DNA of 64,000 nt from Diaporthe sp. PMI_573 (lineage: Eukaryota; Ascomycota; Sordariomycetes; Diaporthales; Diaporthaceae), in assembly GCA_021399435.1 (NCBI GenBank), contig JAJTUP010000011.1:1364001-1428000 (forward strand), given 5' to 3'. Below the pieces are notes generated by a model, which was not told the origin of the DNA, made no database searches, and saw only the letters and a list, made by a program, of their open reading frames with translations. A program made the translations under genes and the position numbers. Every line of letters begins with the position of its first letter. Positions within the stretch are counted from its first letter, which is position 1. This document shows positions 46,206-58,100 of the stretch, in pieces.

Positions 46206-46500
46206 ATATTTTTTATTAGACTCCTGTTGGTTGGGCACGTAAACGAGTAATTACTCAAAGGGGTTACCGAAGTGGCTACTTGATAGCTTCAATTCGGTAG
46301 GTCTGTCGTATATATTACTTCTGGCTGACCCCTTCGTAGGCAGCGAAGCGCCCAAGTAGGGTACAGCCAGAAGGCTGACTAATCTAAGGTATGCACGAGC
46401 CAGTAGTCAGTCCAAGCGCCCTTATTGCCAAGTAGCTGTCTGGGATAACTAAGCAGTTATCCGCAGCCAGCCAGCCAAAAGTGGCCAGCTGCAGCAGTCT
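46206..46500. other. Left end of the transposon zone, possible Copia LTR
   Basis: Nineteen bases after the transporter stop, TGTTGG begins at 46225, which is a typical Copia LTR terminus. The stretch to about 46500 is less AT-rich than what follows and contains a short inverted repeat around CCGAAGTGG...AATTCGG (46270-46300). I could not align it with the right end of the Copia element near 60546, so LTR identity is unproven. Confidence 0.3.
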
Positions 46501-47031
46501 GCTTCAAACCAATACCTTTAGCTATCGCTATCGCTATTACTATTACCCATTCCACACTGGCAGTTTTCTACTTTTGGCCAATTCCTCTAAAAACGCGTTT
46601 TCCTCCGTATTGTATATATCCAGTCACGTAGTCTATCCCGTGCTTTATCACGTACTTTGGTCTACATATCTCTCTATCCGAATGATCACCTTATTAGTAT
46701 TAATAAAGCGTTCTAAAGCCTTGTTTGGTAATATCTTTATTATAGTATCTGCAAGATTATCCTCATCGTTTATCTATTATATTTTATTAATTTCCCGTCA
46801 TTTGTATGCCTGGCAAAGGGATATGATGTTAATTATAAGTCTCTTCTTCTTAATGGTTCCCAGCTTTACCAAACACTTGTAAAGTAAGTAGAAATCCGTA
46901 TAGATTACTAGAGATATCCGATTAATATCTAATTAGTCGGTAATTAGCTTTAAAGTCGATAAAAAAACAATTTCTATATTAAAGCTGTTGGTTATTCTGT
47001 AGATCTCGGAAGTAAGAATGCTTTGAGTAAC
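46500..47031 (-). mobile_element. Ty1/Copia element, 3' part (end of RNase H), RIP-mutated
   Basis: Read on the minus strand, the sequence before the Gypsy insertion gives QSILTSEIYRITNS, YLLYKCLVKLGTIKKKRLII, the segment DNLADTIIKILPNKALERFI and NTNKVIIRIERYVDQS, with interspersed stops. This is the C-terminal RNase H part of a fungal Copia polyprotein. Its upstream continuation lies at 55133 onward, on the other side of the Gypsy element. Confidence 0.7.
47027..47031. repeat. Target-site duplication GTAAC, left copy
   Basis: GTAAC immediately precedes the LTR start TGTAATGGG. The same five bases directly follow the right LTR at 55128-55132. This is a perfect 5-bp duplication as made by LTR-element integrases. 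Confidence 0.85.
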
Positions 47032-47225
47032 TGTAATGGGCTCTGCACTAGGCACGATGGTCCGGTGAACTGGGAAGGCTAGCACGTATATTAGGTATAG
47101 GTATGGTGTAAGACTGATTCTTGCCCCCCTCTAGTCTGAGACGTGGGGGCTTCGGGTCCCTTTCTAGAAGGGCCTTTGCTGGGGCCACACCGGGGCTTCC
47201 GCGTGGCTTCCGCCCGGCCGTTACA
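47032..47225 (-). repeat. LTR, left copy (3' LTR in element orientation)
   Basis: 194 bp, starting TGTAATGGGCTCTGCAC and ending GGCCGTTACA on the plus strand. It differs from the right copy at about 12 positions, all transitions. It is GC-rich compared with the internal region. Confidence 0.88.
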
Positions 47226-47231
47226 ATTATG

Positions 47232-47245
47232 CCTTCCCCCCGGAG
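47232..47245 (-). other. Polypurine tract of the Gypsy element
   Basis: On the minus strand, CCGGGGGGAAGG lies just upstream of the 3' LTR. This is the expected position and composition of the plus-strand priming tract. Confidence 0.6.
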
Positions 47246-50200
47246 GCCCGTCCCCGGGCCATCAACCACGGCTTTCGTACAGCTTTTATGGGCACCTTCT
47301 AGTCACTACCTCTGGTAACTTACGGAACATTCTGAACCCATACACAACCTTTTCGGCACCGCACAGGCCAGGCAGCGTAGTTTAAATAGCTTGCCCTTCA
47401 GGCTGCTTTTAACCTCTCTCTCTCTCCAACCTATACTTCACTACTTCTTGAAGTCGTTACCATGGCCCTTCTTCTATCTACTACTTTAAGTGGTTTTCAT
47501 AATTACTTCTCGATACCTTTATTATGTCTTGCTCGTCTAGCTTGTTTAAGGGCTTCTCGCCCTTACCACCAGGTAAGGCGTTGCCTTCCTCTTTAGAGGG
47601 GTCTCGCGATCATTCCCAGTCTTCTTCAGCAAGTACTTCTGGCCTTAGGCCTCTAGCCCCTATTTACTTTTATTCTCCTTCTGTTAATTCTGCTAGCAAA
47701 GATAGCTCTTCATACTACTTACAGTCATCCTCCCTATAAGGTTAGAGTAACCTATTTACAAGGTTCCCTGACTTATCAGGTTTAAATCCTGAAGGGTTTA
47801 GTAGTAATTACACCAGCCCTATTATAAATCCTCTAACCATCTCTTCCTCTTCAGAGCTGTCCTCCTCTAAATAGAGTAATACCTTAACTATAACTTAAGG
47901 CAAGTCTTTAAAGGTAGCTAGTAAGTAGCCTACTACTACCCTGCAGACCCTTTAAACTCATTGCAAGGTAGTAGCAAGCGTTGCCGCGTCGCTAGGCAAG
48001 CTGAACCAGAGTAGACCCCTAAAAGTACCTTAAACCCCAAAGGGACTAACTTTCTCTGCTAGCAAGTTTATATAGTTATACGTACCTATCAAGGCCCTCA
48101 GATACACGATGCCTCCTAGCTAGCAGCACGTGGTAGCAGCCCCTGTAGACGTTGTCCAAACCTTGTATAATATGTCTAGACGGGACGAGAGGGTGTAGAC
48201 CTAGAGTTAGGCAATCTAGTCCTAAGCCCCTTGCAAAGCCTATATACATAGTTTTCTCAAGAGGTTTGAGGAGGATGTACCTTCCTTATAAGAGGATGTA
48301 ACCTATACTGTAACTAGTTTAGGGAGCTTTTGGTATAATCGGTATATTACAAAGCATTACTTACCTTATATAATGGTAAGTATCCTTCTATCTATTATTA
48401 TTACTTTTATTAACTATTATAGAGGGATCCTTTAATCATTAGGTTAATCTCTAACTTATATTTTGTAAGAGCCTTTTTAAGGGAAATTACCTAAGCTATG
48501 AATCCTCCTTTATTAATTACGTAGGAAAACTAGCTATTAATTTCGTGGGTCTACCTAGCCCAAACCTTGATAAACCTGTCTACAAACAGACTAAGCAGTA
48601 CTCTAGTATTTTGGAAGATAGTAGAGAATCCAAAGTATAAGAGAAGCTCCTAGGGGGAGAAGAAATAAATCAAGGTCGCAAACGTAAGTCCCCTACATTT
48701 TAAGGCATGATTATATACTAATCTACTCAGAAATCAGCCATTATAGAGGCTAGTATCTTTTAGTCATAGGCCCTAGCTAATTTACACCCGCTTCATTTAG
48801 TATAGTTTAGCTCGGCTAACTTAGTAGACGCCCTTCGTGAGAAGATCTTGAGAGACCTGGTCAACACTTGTTGTGGCATACTGCATGTAGTTCTGGCTAA
48901 TAATAGGTTCCTGGTCTGGCACGGCTTAGTTCAGGGGTTTCTCTTAGAGGTTTCGCGGGTTATAAATAATGCTTTTAGGACCTAGCTAGAGGGGTTTCTA
49001 CTACTGCTATAGGAGATGACCTATAGGATGTGGACAGCTCTTCCTTACTAGTTACTTGGGGATATGGTGGCTTGGTGATTAGTACTAGTAGAGGGGGCTT
49101 GGTTTTTTAGGAGTAGGGATAATAATACCCTTATGTTGCTTTTTCAGGGACTCTTCTAGTCCCCCCTTAACCTAGATATTTCTAAGGTTATTCGTGCTTA
49201 ATTCTAATATATTAATCTTCAAAGCCCTCTTCTACTTAGGTAATACTTAATAACCCCTTAGTAGGCCTTTACCTAGAAACATTTCCCTATTATTAGGCTA
49301 GCCTCTAGTTTACCTATTAGTTCTCTAATACTCATCTATCTAACATTAGCTTCATCAGCCAGTCATCTAGTACTTATTAGGCTAATATTAACTTCATTAG
49401 CTAGTTATCTGGCTATCCTGGCCTTCATCAGCCTATCGCTACTTAATTCATAGCTGCTTCCTGCAGCCTCTACTAGTCTAGTCTTAGGTCCTCTTCTAGC
49501 TTTGCTTCAGCCCTCTCCCTTTCTAGTACTTCATAATAATTTTGTCTACCGATATTTCGTCTTCCAGTACCTATAAGTTATATTTACTAGGCCATCCTTT
49601 CTACTTTACTAAGTAGTATATAGTATCCTTAATCTTCTAGTAGTCTTGGATCTCTTCTAGCTCCTATTTAGCCTATTTATCCTCTAAGTCTAGTAGGTCT
49701 AGGATACCTTCTATTAGGTCCTTTAGGTTTCTCGCTACCTAGGGCTCTAGCTAGCTTACATAGTACACATAGTATATTCGGGAGTACTTCTTTAATAGGG
49801 TTAGATTATAGGCCTACTTACCTACTCAAGACATGATCCTAAATAAGCTGACCCTCTATAAAGCAAGCTTTCTGTTTTTTAGGAGTAGATGCTTAGTTAT
49901 TAGCAATACCCATTAGCTAATCTTAAATTATACAGGCTAGTATTAATTGTTGTAATTTCGGGCCTGTGTCTTAACTATCTGTTTCTAGTTCTCCTCGCAG
50001 TCTGTTTGAATTTACTAAAGTTTTTCAATACATTCCTTAACTACTAGTACCTCCCTTTAAGGAATACTGTCCTTAGTGGGCCATTTATCGTACGGAATAG
50101 TAAAAGATGGTTTGTAGCTAAAGAGAGCTTTAAATAGGCTCATTTTAATCATAGTGCTTTATACTAAATTACAAGCAAAGAATATAGTATGTAACAAGTT

Positions 50201-52049
50201 TAGCTAGTTCCAGGTGTTTTCTACCATAAACACCCTTAAGTATTATTCTAGGGTTTGGTTTATTCTTTCCATTTATCCATCACCCTATAGGTGGTAAGTA
50301 GTAGTGTATTAGGTTTTAATTCTACTTAGCTAGCAAAGTATCTTTCAAAACTTGCTGGTAAAGGTCGTGCCTCTATTAGTTACGATTCCTTTAGGTAGTC
50401 CCCATTTATATTCAATCTCCCTATAGAAGATCTCAGCTAGTTTAGCAGTATTTATCATCATGCTTACTATAGTAAAGAAACTCATCTTAGTATAACGATC
50501 TATAATAACCAGGATTACATCTACTTCCTAGCCATCTCTAATAATAGTCAGGAGTCTAGTAATAAAGTCTATGCTAAGTTCTTACATAGGGCTTAATGAA
50601 ATTAGTAATGAAGCAAGCTCTCCATATAGGTGATGACGTGGCATAGATACGTATTAGCATGTTATATAAGAGCATATATAGTCTGCGACAGAGGCCTTCA
50701 AGCCTAGCTAGCAAAAATATCTTTTAACCAGAATTCGTGTCTACGTTCACCCCTAGTACCTACTTAGTAGCTCATCATGGTAGGTTTACAGGATCTCCTA
50801 TTACAAGGCTTCTTATTCTAGCATATATATGTATCCCTTCTAGTATAGTAGCCTGTCTCGGAACTTATAACCAGAACTATCTAAAATAGCACCATTCAAG
50901 GATTTGATCTTCTTAATAACAGCCTAGATCATAGGGTCTTCCCCCTAGGCTTTGTAAATCAAGTCTAATAGTAGAGAGTAGGGCCCTCGGTACATTGTGC
51001 CCACGTTGCTAATACACGCCCGGACCCGGACTCTTATTATAAACTACCCCCACAAGGGAGCTACAGACTTGAGCCAACACTCTATCAGGGAGGAATCAAG
51101 TTTTAAGACCTCTTACACTTTGGTACTTCTAACTACAGCCTTAAACTGGGCCTACTATTAGTCTTCTAGATAGGATCGTGAGTCCTTCCTGATAGCTATA
51201 ACCATCTTTAATTCTAGAGTTAGGATCTAACTCAAATTTAAAGGCTTTTCTTCTAATATGTAGTTAGGCCTTCTCGATGGGCCATCTACCAGGTTTGTCT
51301 TCCTAGAGTAGTGTTTAATAGTAAAATCAAACCTAGCTAAATACATAAGCCATCAAACCTACTTCTATATTAGTTCTTTTTACTTCATAAAGCTATGGAG
51401 ATTATTATAATTAGAAAGAACTATAACTAGCTCTTGTGCTCCTTCAAGGTACTGTTGCTAGTACTTAAAGCTTTTAATAATAGTACTTAGCTCTTTGTTA
51501 TAAGTTATCTAATAAAGCTCAGCTCCTAAGAACTTCTTTAACCAGAAAGTAATTAGATACCATCAGGATTTATCCTCGTCTTAATATTACTATAAAATTA
51601 TAGACATAGCAACTCCGTCCAATACATCACACTCAATTCGTATAGGGAGTATAGGGTTATAATGTTAGAGAAGAGGTACCTATTAGAACCTCATCTTAAG
51701 CTCTTTAAAGGCCCTTCGTATTTCAATATTTTCCAGGGCCAAGAGATTAATTTTTCCTAGTTTTCAGCTACATTACATCCCTTTTAATTATTTATTAAGT
51801 AGTCATGTAATTTTCAAGTAATCCCTAATAAATCTTTAGTAGAAGTTATAGAAACCCAAGAACACTTAAATATCATAGTAGGTAGTTAGTATTAGCTATT
51901 CTTAGATAGTCCTGATCCTATCAGGGTCTATTCAGACTCCCTTCCTTCTAACCAAAAATCCTAAAAACTTAATCTCTTCTTAAAAAAAGCAGTACTTCTT
52001 AATATTACCATATAACTCTACTATCACCAAACAATCCACAATCATTTAT

Positions 52050-52450
52050 ATATACTTCTCGTACTCCTCTTTACTTCCTAAAAAAATCAAAATATCGTCT
52101 AAATAAATAATTATATAGACATCAATATAATCTCCTAAGACTTCTATAATAAAAGATTAAAACATAGCTAGGGCGTTAGTTAATCCAAACAGCACTACTT
52201 TAAATTTATAATAACTATATCATGTATAGAAAGCTATCTTCTATTTATTACCCTCTTAGATGCAAATCCAATAATACATATCTATCAAATCAATTTTAGA
52301 AAAGTACTATATACCTGATAATCAATCTAATATTTCTAAAACTAGTAATAAGGGATACTAATTTTTTATCATTACTTTATTAAGAGCCCTATAGTTAATA
52401 TAGAGTCAAAGGGTTCCATCTTTTTTCAACGTAAACAAAACTAGCACACT
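52050..52450 (-). pseudogene. Gypsy reverse transcriptase domain, multiple stops
   Basis: Minus-strand blocks are KKDGTLRLYINYRALNK-like near 52430, IAFYTWYSYYKFKVVLFGLT near 52220 and the catalytic YLDDILIF near 52100. The text is recognisable although stops interrupt it repeatedly. It cannot be expressed as one protein. Confidence 0.75.
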
Positions 52451-54933
52451 AGCAGGACTTTTACTATAGGCGATTTATCCTAACTTCAAACTCTCTTCAA
52501 GCCATTCCCTTAAGACCTTGAGTTCCATCAATGATAGTAGGTATAGGGGTAGAAAAGGGGGCGAAGTCCCCTTTTCTAGCTCTATTATATAATCTACTTT
52601 CCTCCTTAATAGTAATTCCTTAGCCTAGTCCTTGATAAAAAACTCCTCTAATCCCTTCAGTCACGGGTATATCTAAGACAAATCTAGGGGTGACTTCTCC
52701 TCTTCATCCATCCCTCAGGGCTCCCACTAACTTCTCCCTTCCTATTCTACCAAACCAGAAGATTCAGTAGTAAGAAGGACTACATAACAATAGGAGACCT
52801 TCCCCCGATTCCTCATAAAAGACTTTACAGTTTACTCTACTATACAAATCTCGTTCTATTAAAGCCACTAATCCTTTAGACAGCTTTTAAGCCCTATTCG
52901 AAAATGTTCCAAACCTAGGGTACCTAATAGCAAAACAGACTCCAAGCATTTCCTTTCAATTACAATACAATCTCACGTCTCCTTCCTCTAATTTCTAAAA
53001 TAATCCTTAAGTAACAAAGGTACTTAATAAACACCATAAGTAGGAACCATGGTTTCTTAGATTCCTACTATAGATACTAATATCTTTATAGATAATTCAA
53101 GGCTAAACTTCTTAATAAAAGAAATACTAATTAAATCTACTTATACCTATATATCTAGATTAACCTTAACACGTCTTTAACTATGCTTTATAGTTACTTT
53201 ACCTAAGATCGTAAATATCTCTTAGACTTTAACTATTTCTTTTTCTACTTCTAGGTATAGTCACTAGTCCCTCTCTTTAACCTTAGACACTATTCCTATA
53301 GGTAGTTAAGAGGTGCTTCGACTCCCTCTCCCTCGGTTCTAACCTCGATAGCCCCTAGACTAATAGTTATCATAGCCTCATACTTGATTTACCAATACTA
53401 TGGTTTCCACTAGTACTAGATAGTTTAGAGTATAGTGGTAGGTACTTCTATACCTATAGCATGTAGTTGTCTTACCTATTTTGTCTAGAGGATTTAGCCT
53501 TAGGGTTACTTTAGAGGTACTTCCCTAAGTATTCTAATTTAGCAAGGTATAAGAACCCCTGCCCTAGAATCCTTAGCCTCTACCTTAGCCTCGCAGCTAG
53601 GGGTTATTTAGAGTTCTTCTCCTTAAATTTATAACGCTTCCTAAGAAGTTTCCTCTTTTAATACTTCCTAAGAAGTTTCCTCCTCATCTTTTCTTATTAG
53701 GGGTTCCACTAGTTCCCCTTCTTTTTAGGCCTACCTCCTCATGTTTTCTCTTTCTAACCCTCTCTAGGGTATTAACCTCAGAGTATTGACACAATATATA
53801 CAAAATATATACAACTTTTTAAGCACGCTTTAAAATATATTAGGATTTTTTAATACTTATAAAAGTAACATTATATTAAATTTTGAAAGAAGCGCTATCT
53901 AATGATATATTTTTCTTAGGGATAGGGTTATCACGTAATGCTGTAGACAGGGGTAACATTTGTATATATTTTGTATATATTTCTCTTCAAATTTCTCTAA
54001 TTTTTACCCCCCTGTAAAAACCTCTTTACCTTACCCCTAACCCTAAAAGAACTATATATTAAATTCCTTTAGAGTATTTAAATTAGGGTTTCTTATATTA
54101 CTTAAGCTTTAAATTTATTATTTAAGAAGTTATTAAGGTTTTAAAAAAGTGTATATCTAAAATGTATATATTTTATCACAACTCTGATTAACCTAAATTA
54201 CTTAGGTAACTCTAACCATCTTATCTCTAGTCTCTAGTATACTTAGGGTATATTTTGTTTGAATCTCTAGTGATATCTATCCTAACAACCTCAAGAGAAA
54301 GAATTCAGCCCTTAAACTATTACTTCTCATTTCTTATTCCAATTCTAACGTTTCAAGGTACTAGTAAAAGGTCTATAGATCTTGGTTTTCTTGTTAATAA
54401 GTAGTATTAATCAAGTTTTAAATAACACCTAATATACCTTAGGGATCCTTCTTAAAATTAGAGCTAAAAGTCTTGAACTCATCCTACTTGTAATAGTTAA
54501 ATATAGACTCATCTCCTTTTCTCAAGGATTTTATATAAGTATCCTAGCAGTTTCGATACTCCTTCTCAACATAGTCTAACACATGTATTACTTTCGTCTT
54601 ATCATTATAGAAGGTTTATAGTTATAAGATATGGGCCCTTTCTATGTCTATTATCTAGCTGTTATATTGCTAAAGGGTATAGGCCATAGGTAGTAAAGTA
54701 ATATTGGCTAGCTTTAGGTCTTTCGACTTGACTTTGATGGTTGTTCGAGCTGCTTCTAGAGCATTGATTCTCTACTGAAGTAGTTGATTATGTTCCCGTT
54801 CTCATACTAGGGTATCATCAAGCTAAAGTATTCCTGAGCTACCCTTAGTATCGTTATGACTTCCTTGGGATCTTCCCCTTCTTTCACTAGTCTTTAGTAG
54901 CATCGTGGGTAGTGTAGTAAGAAGAATCAGAAT

Positions 54934-55127
54934 TATAATAGGCTCTACACTAGGCACGATGGTCCGGTGAACTAGGAAGGCCAGTACGTATATTAGGTAT
55001 AGGTATGGTGTAAGACTGATTCTTGCCCCCCTCCAGTCTGAGACGTGGGGGCTTCAGGTCCCTTTCTAGAAGGGCCTTCGCCGGGGCCACACCAGGGCTT
55101 CCACGTGGCTTCCGCCCGGCCGTTACA
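54934..55127 (-). repeat. LTR, right copy (5' LTR in element orientation)
   Basis: 194 bp, starting TATAATAGGCTCTACAC and ending GGCCGTTACA on the plus strand. It has the same length as the left LTR with no indels. Its terminal TA in place of TG is a G-to-A transition. Confidence 0.88.
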
Positions 55128-55132
55128 GTAAC
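55128..55132. repeat. Target-site duplication GTAAC, right copy
   Basis: Matches 47027-47031 exactly and abuts the right LTR. Confidence 0.85.
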
Positions 55133-58100
55133 TCTTTTATACTTTATGGAAGACTAATATACAATGTTTTCTCGAAGCTTGTATTGTAATATTATACTAT
55201 CTGCTTTCTTGTTAACGAGGACTATTATAAAGCTAATTTAAGAGCTAAGGTCTCGGTTATTGGCAAAAGAACTATTGACAAAGACTATTAGTTTGGCGGT
55301 CTTTAAGTTAACTGTGATGTATTACAATCCTTTCGATAGATTCTTTATTTACTATTTTAAGCGTTTGTTTAACTTGGTATAATTGTCTTTATCAGGCGTT
55401 TAGGCTTAGGTAGCGACTAATAGGTTAAATAAAGCCTTGGGTTGGCAAATTAAGGCAAGGTAAGTACTATAAGTATGTTACTCGAGATACTTCTAAGCAA
55501 AGTTATATGACTTTGGATTAATTATTATAATCTTCTCGCCTTAACCCTTTTATTAAAAGTAAATAGCCCCTTTTGGGGTTATTATTAGCTTGTTATTATT
55601 AAAGTCAAGCGTCTTTTCTAGCAATAGCTTTTCTTTCAGCTTGTATTGTAGTTCTATCTTAATAATCTTCTTGTTTTTAAAAGCCAAGAACTTTAGTATA
55701 TCTAGTAGCAGAGTGTTATCTATTTATATACCTATAATGGCAAATTTGTTTTTTCTACTAGTAGATACTAGAAGATATAAATTAAATATTAAGGTTTATA
55801 TCTATAATTATTTACGGTAATGACGATAATAGGTGGTTTATTAATAAACTCTAGCTTTGGCAATTCTGTAGAGAGGCTTTACTACTCTTATAATTGTGCC
55901 GACTGGGTATTAGGCTTGTATTTTGGAAGGAAGCTAGGCTAGAATCTTATAAAATAGCTCTAACTTTGATTATAGATATGCCTGTATTACGTTACATAGT
56001 TTAATGCTGGCGCTAATAGACTCGATTAGTCCGGGTGCTATGGTAATAAAAAGTCATTAACTAGCCCGTTAAATTATAGGCGATTGTATAAGAATATTCC
56101 TCTTGTCCTCATTACTATACTCCTAAATAATCAAGCAAGACTTCTTATAGAGGACTTTAGTCTTTCCCTTTATTTTCTATACTATTTGAGAGTTAAATAG
56201 CCGAAGGGCGCTATAAATCTTTAAGTCAAATTATTTGAATCGAAAGACGCCTTAAGCGATAAAATCGTTAATCTCCTTGGTATCTGATACTTTAAACGGT
56301 TTACCGGCAGCTATAATTACGCCATCTTGATAAAGTTTTAACGATAAAGTATAGTTATCCTTTTCTTTTTAAGTGAGAAAGGTCGTAGATAGCTTTGGCT
56401 TATTTTTAGATCCGAGAGGTTGGCCTCTCCTTTGTGGCGGGGCCAGGGCACTGGTATGGTCTAAAGCGGGTATTAGACTTGCTTTAAGCCGGCCGGTTTC
56501 TGAAATAAATAATAAATCTATTCTAGGCCCGCCGCTGTCTAAAGTAGGTGATAGACCGGTTTCTAGTTTGTTGCCTAACGAGAACTTGGGTAAAAAGTTC
56601 TTGTTGTTTTGAAAGTATTCTTAAATAATGGTTGACCTAAATTTTACAGGTCTGTTTGGCAGGTCGAGAGTTATATTATATCTGTCAACTGCTATTAGCT
56701 TATATAGACTCTGCCAGCCGTTTTTTTCTCGCTATACGAGCATCTCCGACTATAGTGGCGTATTTAGTATGTTGGTAGTATTTGGGCCGTTCTGGGTGTT
56801 AAGAGCTTCGGCAATCTACTTCTCAGTATAGTGCTTCTAAAAATCTCGTATTGCCTTTATGATTGCCTCGGCATGCTTAAGTATCGATAGTGTAGGCGGC
56901 AAATCTATATTTATTTGTAGAAAAGTGCTAAAGACGAGCAGAGTAGGTATTAGCCTGTCTGGGCCGGCGGTGTTATTTACGGCCTTTATTGCTATTTAAA
57001 GGATGGCATTCTCTAAAAAGATTTCTCTTAATTTCGTGTAGAGGATTTTAAATGCTTGTCGAAGTAGTCTGTAATAGCATTCGATCTTGCCTATAGACTA
57101 GTGGGCTTCTGTAGAGACCTGTTTGCACGTAATCCCTATAATCTTTGCCTTGTTCTGGAATTTGATTAAAGCAAAGTTGGTGCCGGCATTGTGAGTAAGA
57201 CGGTTAGGAAGACCTAGGTATGTATCTATCTAGACTATTTAAAGGGCTTTCCAGGTATCTTTTACAGACATTAATGTTAGAAACTTTTCGGCTTAAAAAG
57301 ACGTTTTGGAGTCTATAATATATAGTACCGGCTTGCTATTAAGGTATATAATGTTAATGATAATCTCGTAGTTAAAGTTATGGTCATCCCTTAGGTTAAA
57401 CTTAAACCTTTTTAGGGTAGTACCCTTTAGCTGGCAGTAGTAATAAAATTTGCTAATAACCTTAAGTATAGCGAGGTTAAGGTTATGACTAGTATTCTTA
57501 AGTAGATAATAAAGACGGTTAGCTGCTAGATAACTAAATCGTCGATAAAGTTGTCAAAGTTTGTTCTTTGTAAAAAATATGCCTGCCTTATGGCTTCCTA
57601 GAAAGAACTATAGATAACCCTACTTCCGGGTTACTAAAATGGTTACATCTAGGCCCAAATTTTGTAATAACACTAATTTGTCGGTAGTGTTGTGGAAATA
57701 GACCCCCAGCTTGTCTATATCTTAGACATATATTAGGAATAGGGTTGAAGCCTCTATAATGTAAAAGGTAATGGGCTCTATGGTTGTCTTTATGGTTATT
57801 GTACTGATTAAGGTAAGACGGAATCTCTTTCTGAACTTAATGACAGCCTTGCTGGTATGGCCGGCATCTATAATAACGGAGGGATTCTCTTGATTTAGGG
57901 CTAAATATTGTTTATAACTGATAGTTGAGAATTATATAGTACTGGTGTTAGGAATGATACTTTAAAATTTATTGTAAAAATATCTTTCTTCTAGTGTGAA
58001 TTAACTTGCTGGGACAATAATATTATTAGTTTTGTCAGCGTTATTAGGGCTGAGTAAGTATAAAAATAAAGTGTTGGCAAGAAGCTGTTAAGCTTTCTTG

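Larger units (their letters stand above)
47032..55127 (-). mobile_element. Ty3/Gypsy LTR retrotransposon with chromodomain, RIP-inactivated
   Basis: A complete element of 8096 bp has 194-bp LTRs and a 5-bp target duplication. Its genes lie on the minus strand. Readable domains, all broken by stops, are reverse transcriptase (about 52450-52050, with IYLDDILIF), RNase H (about 51640-51230, with YLEGAQELVIVLSNYNNLH), integrase C-terminal part (about 50760-50180, with TTYRVMDKWKE) and a chromodomain (about 49680-49540, with YYLVKWKGWPSKYNL). Order RT-RH-IN is that of Ty3/Gypsy, and the chromodomain marks the chromodomain-bearing branch. Tryptophan and glutamine codons are often TAG, as RIP produces. 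No reading frame is intact. Confidence 0.88.

Noticed and set aside
47750..54900. Arrays of short repeated-looking motifs in the AT-rich zone as CRISPR-like or satellite repeats
   Set aside because: They reflect low complexity from RIP (TAG/CTA-rich words), with no regular spacing; the domain text shows a retrotransposon.
56373..56612. 79-codon plus-strand frame in the transposon zone
   Set aside because: It is antisense to the Copia polyprotein text on the minus strand.
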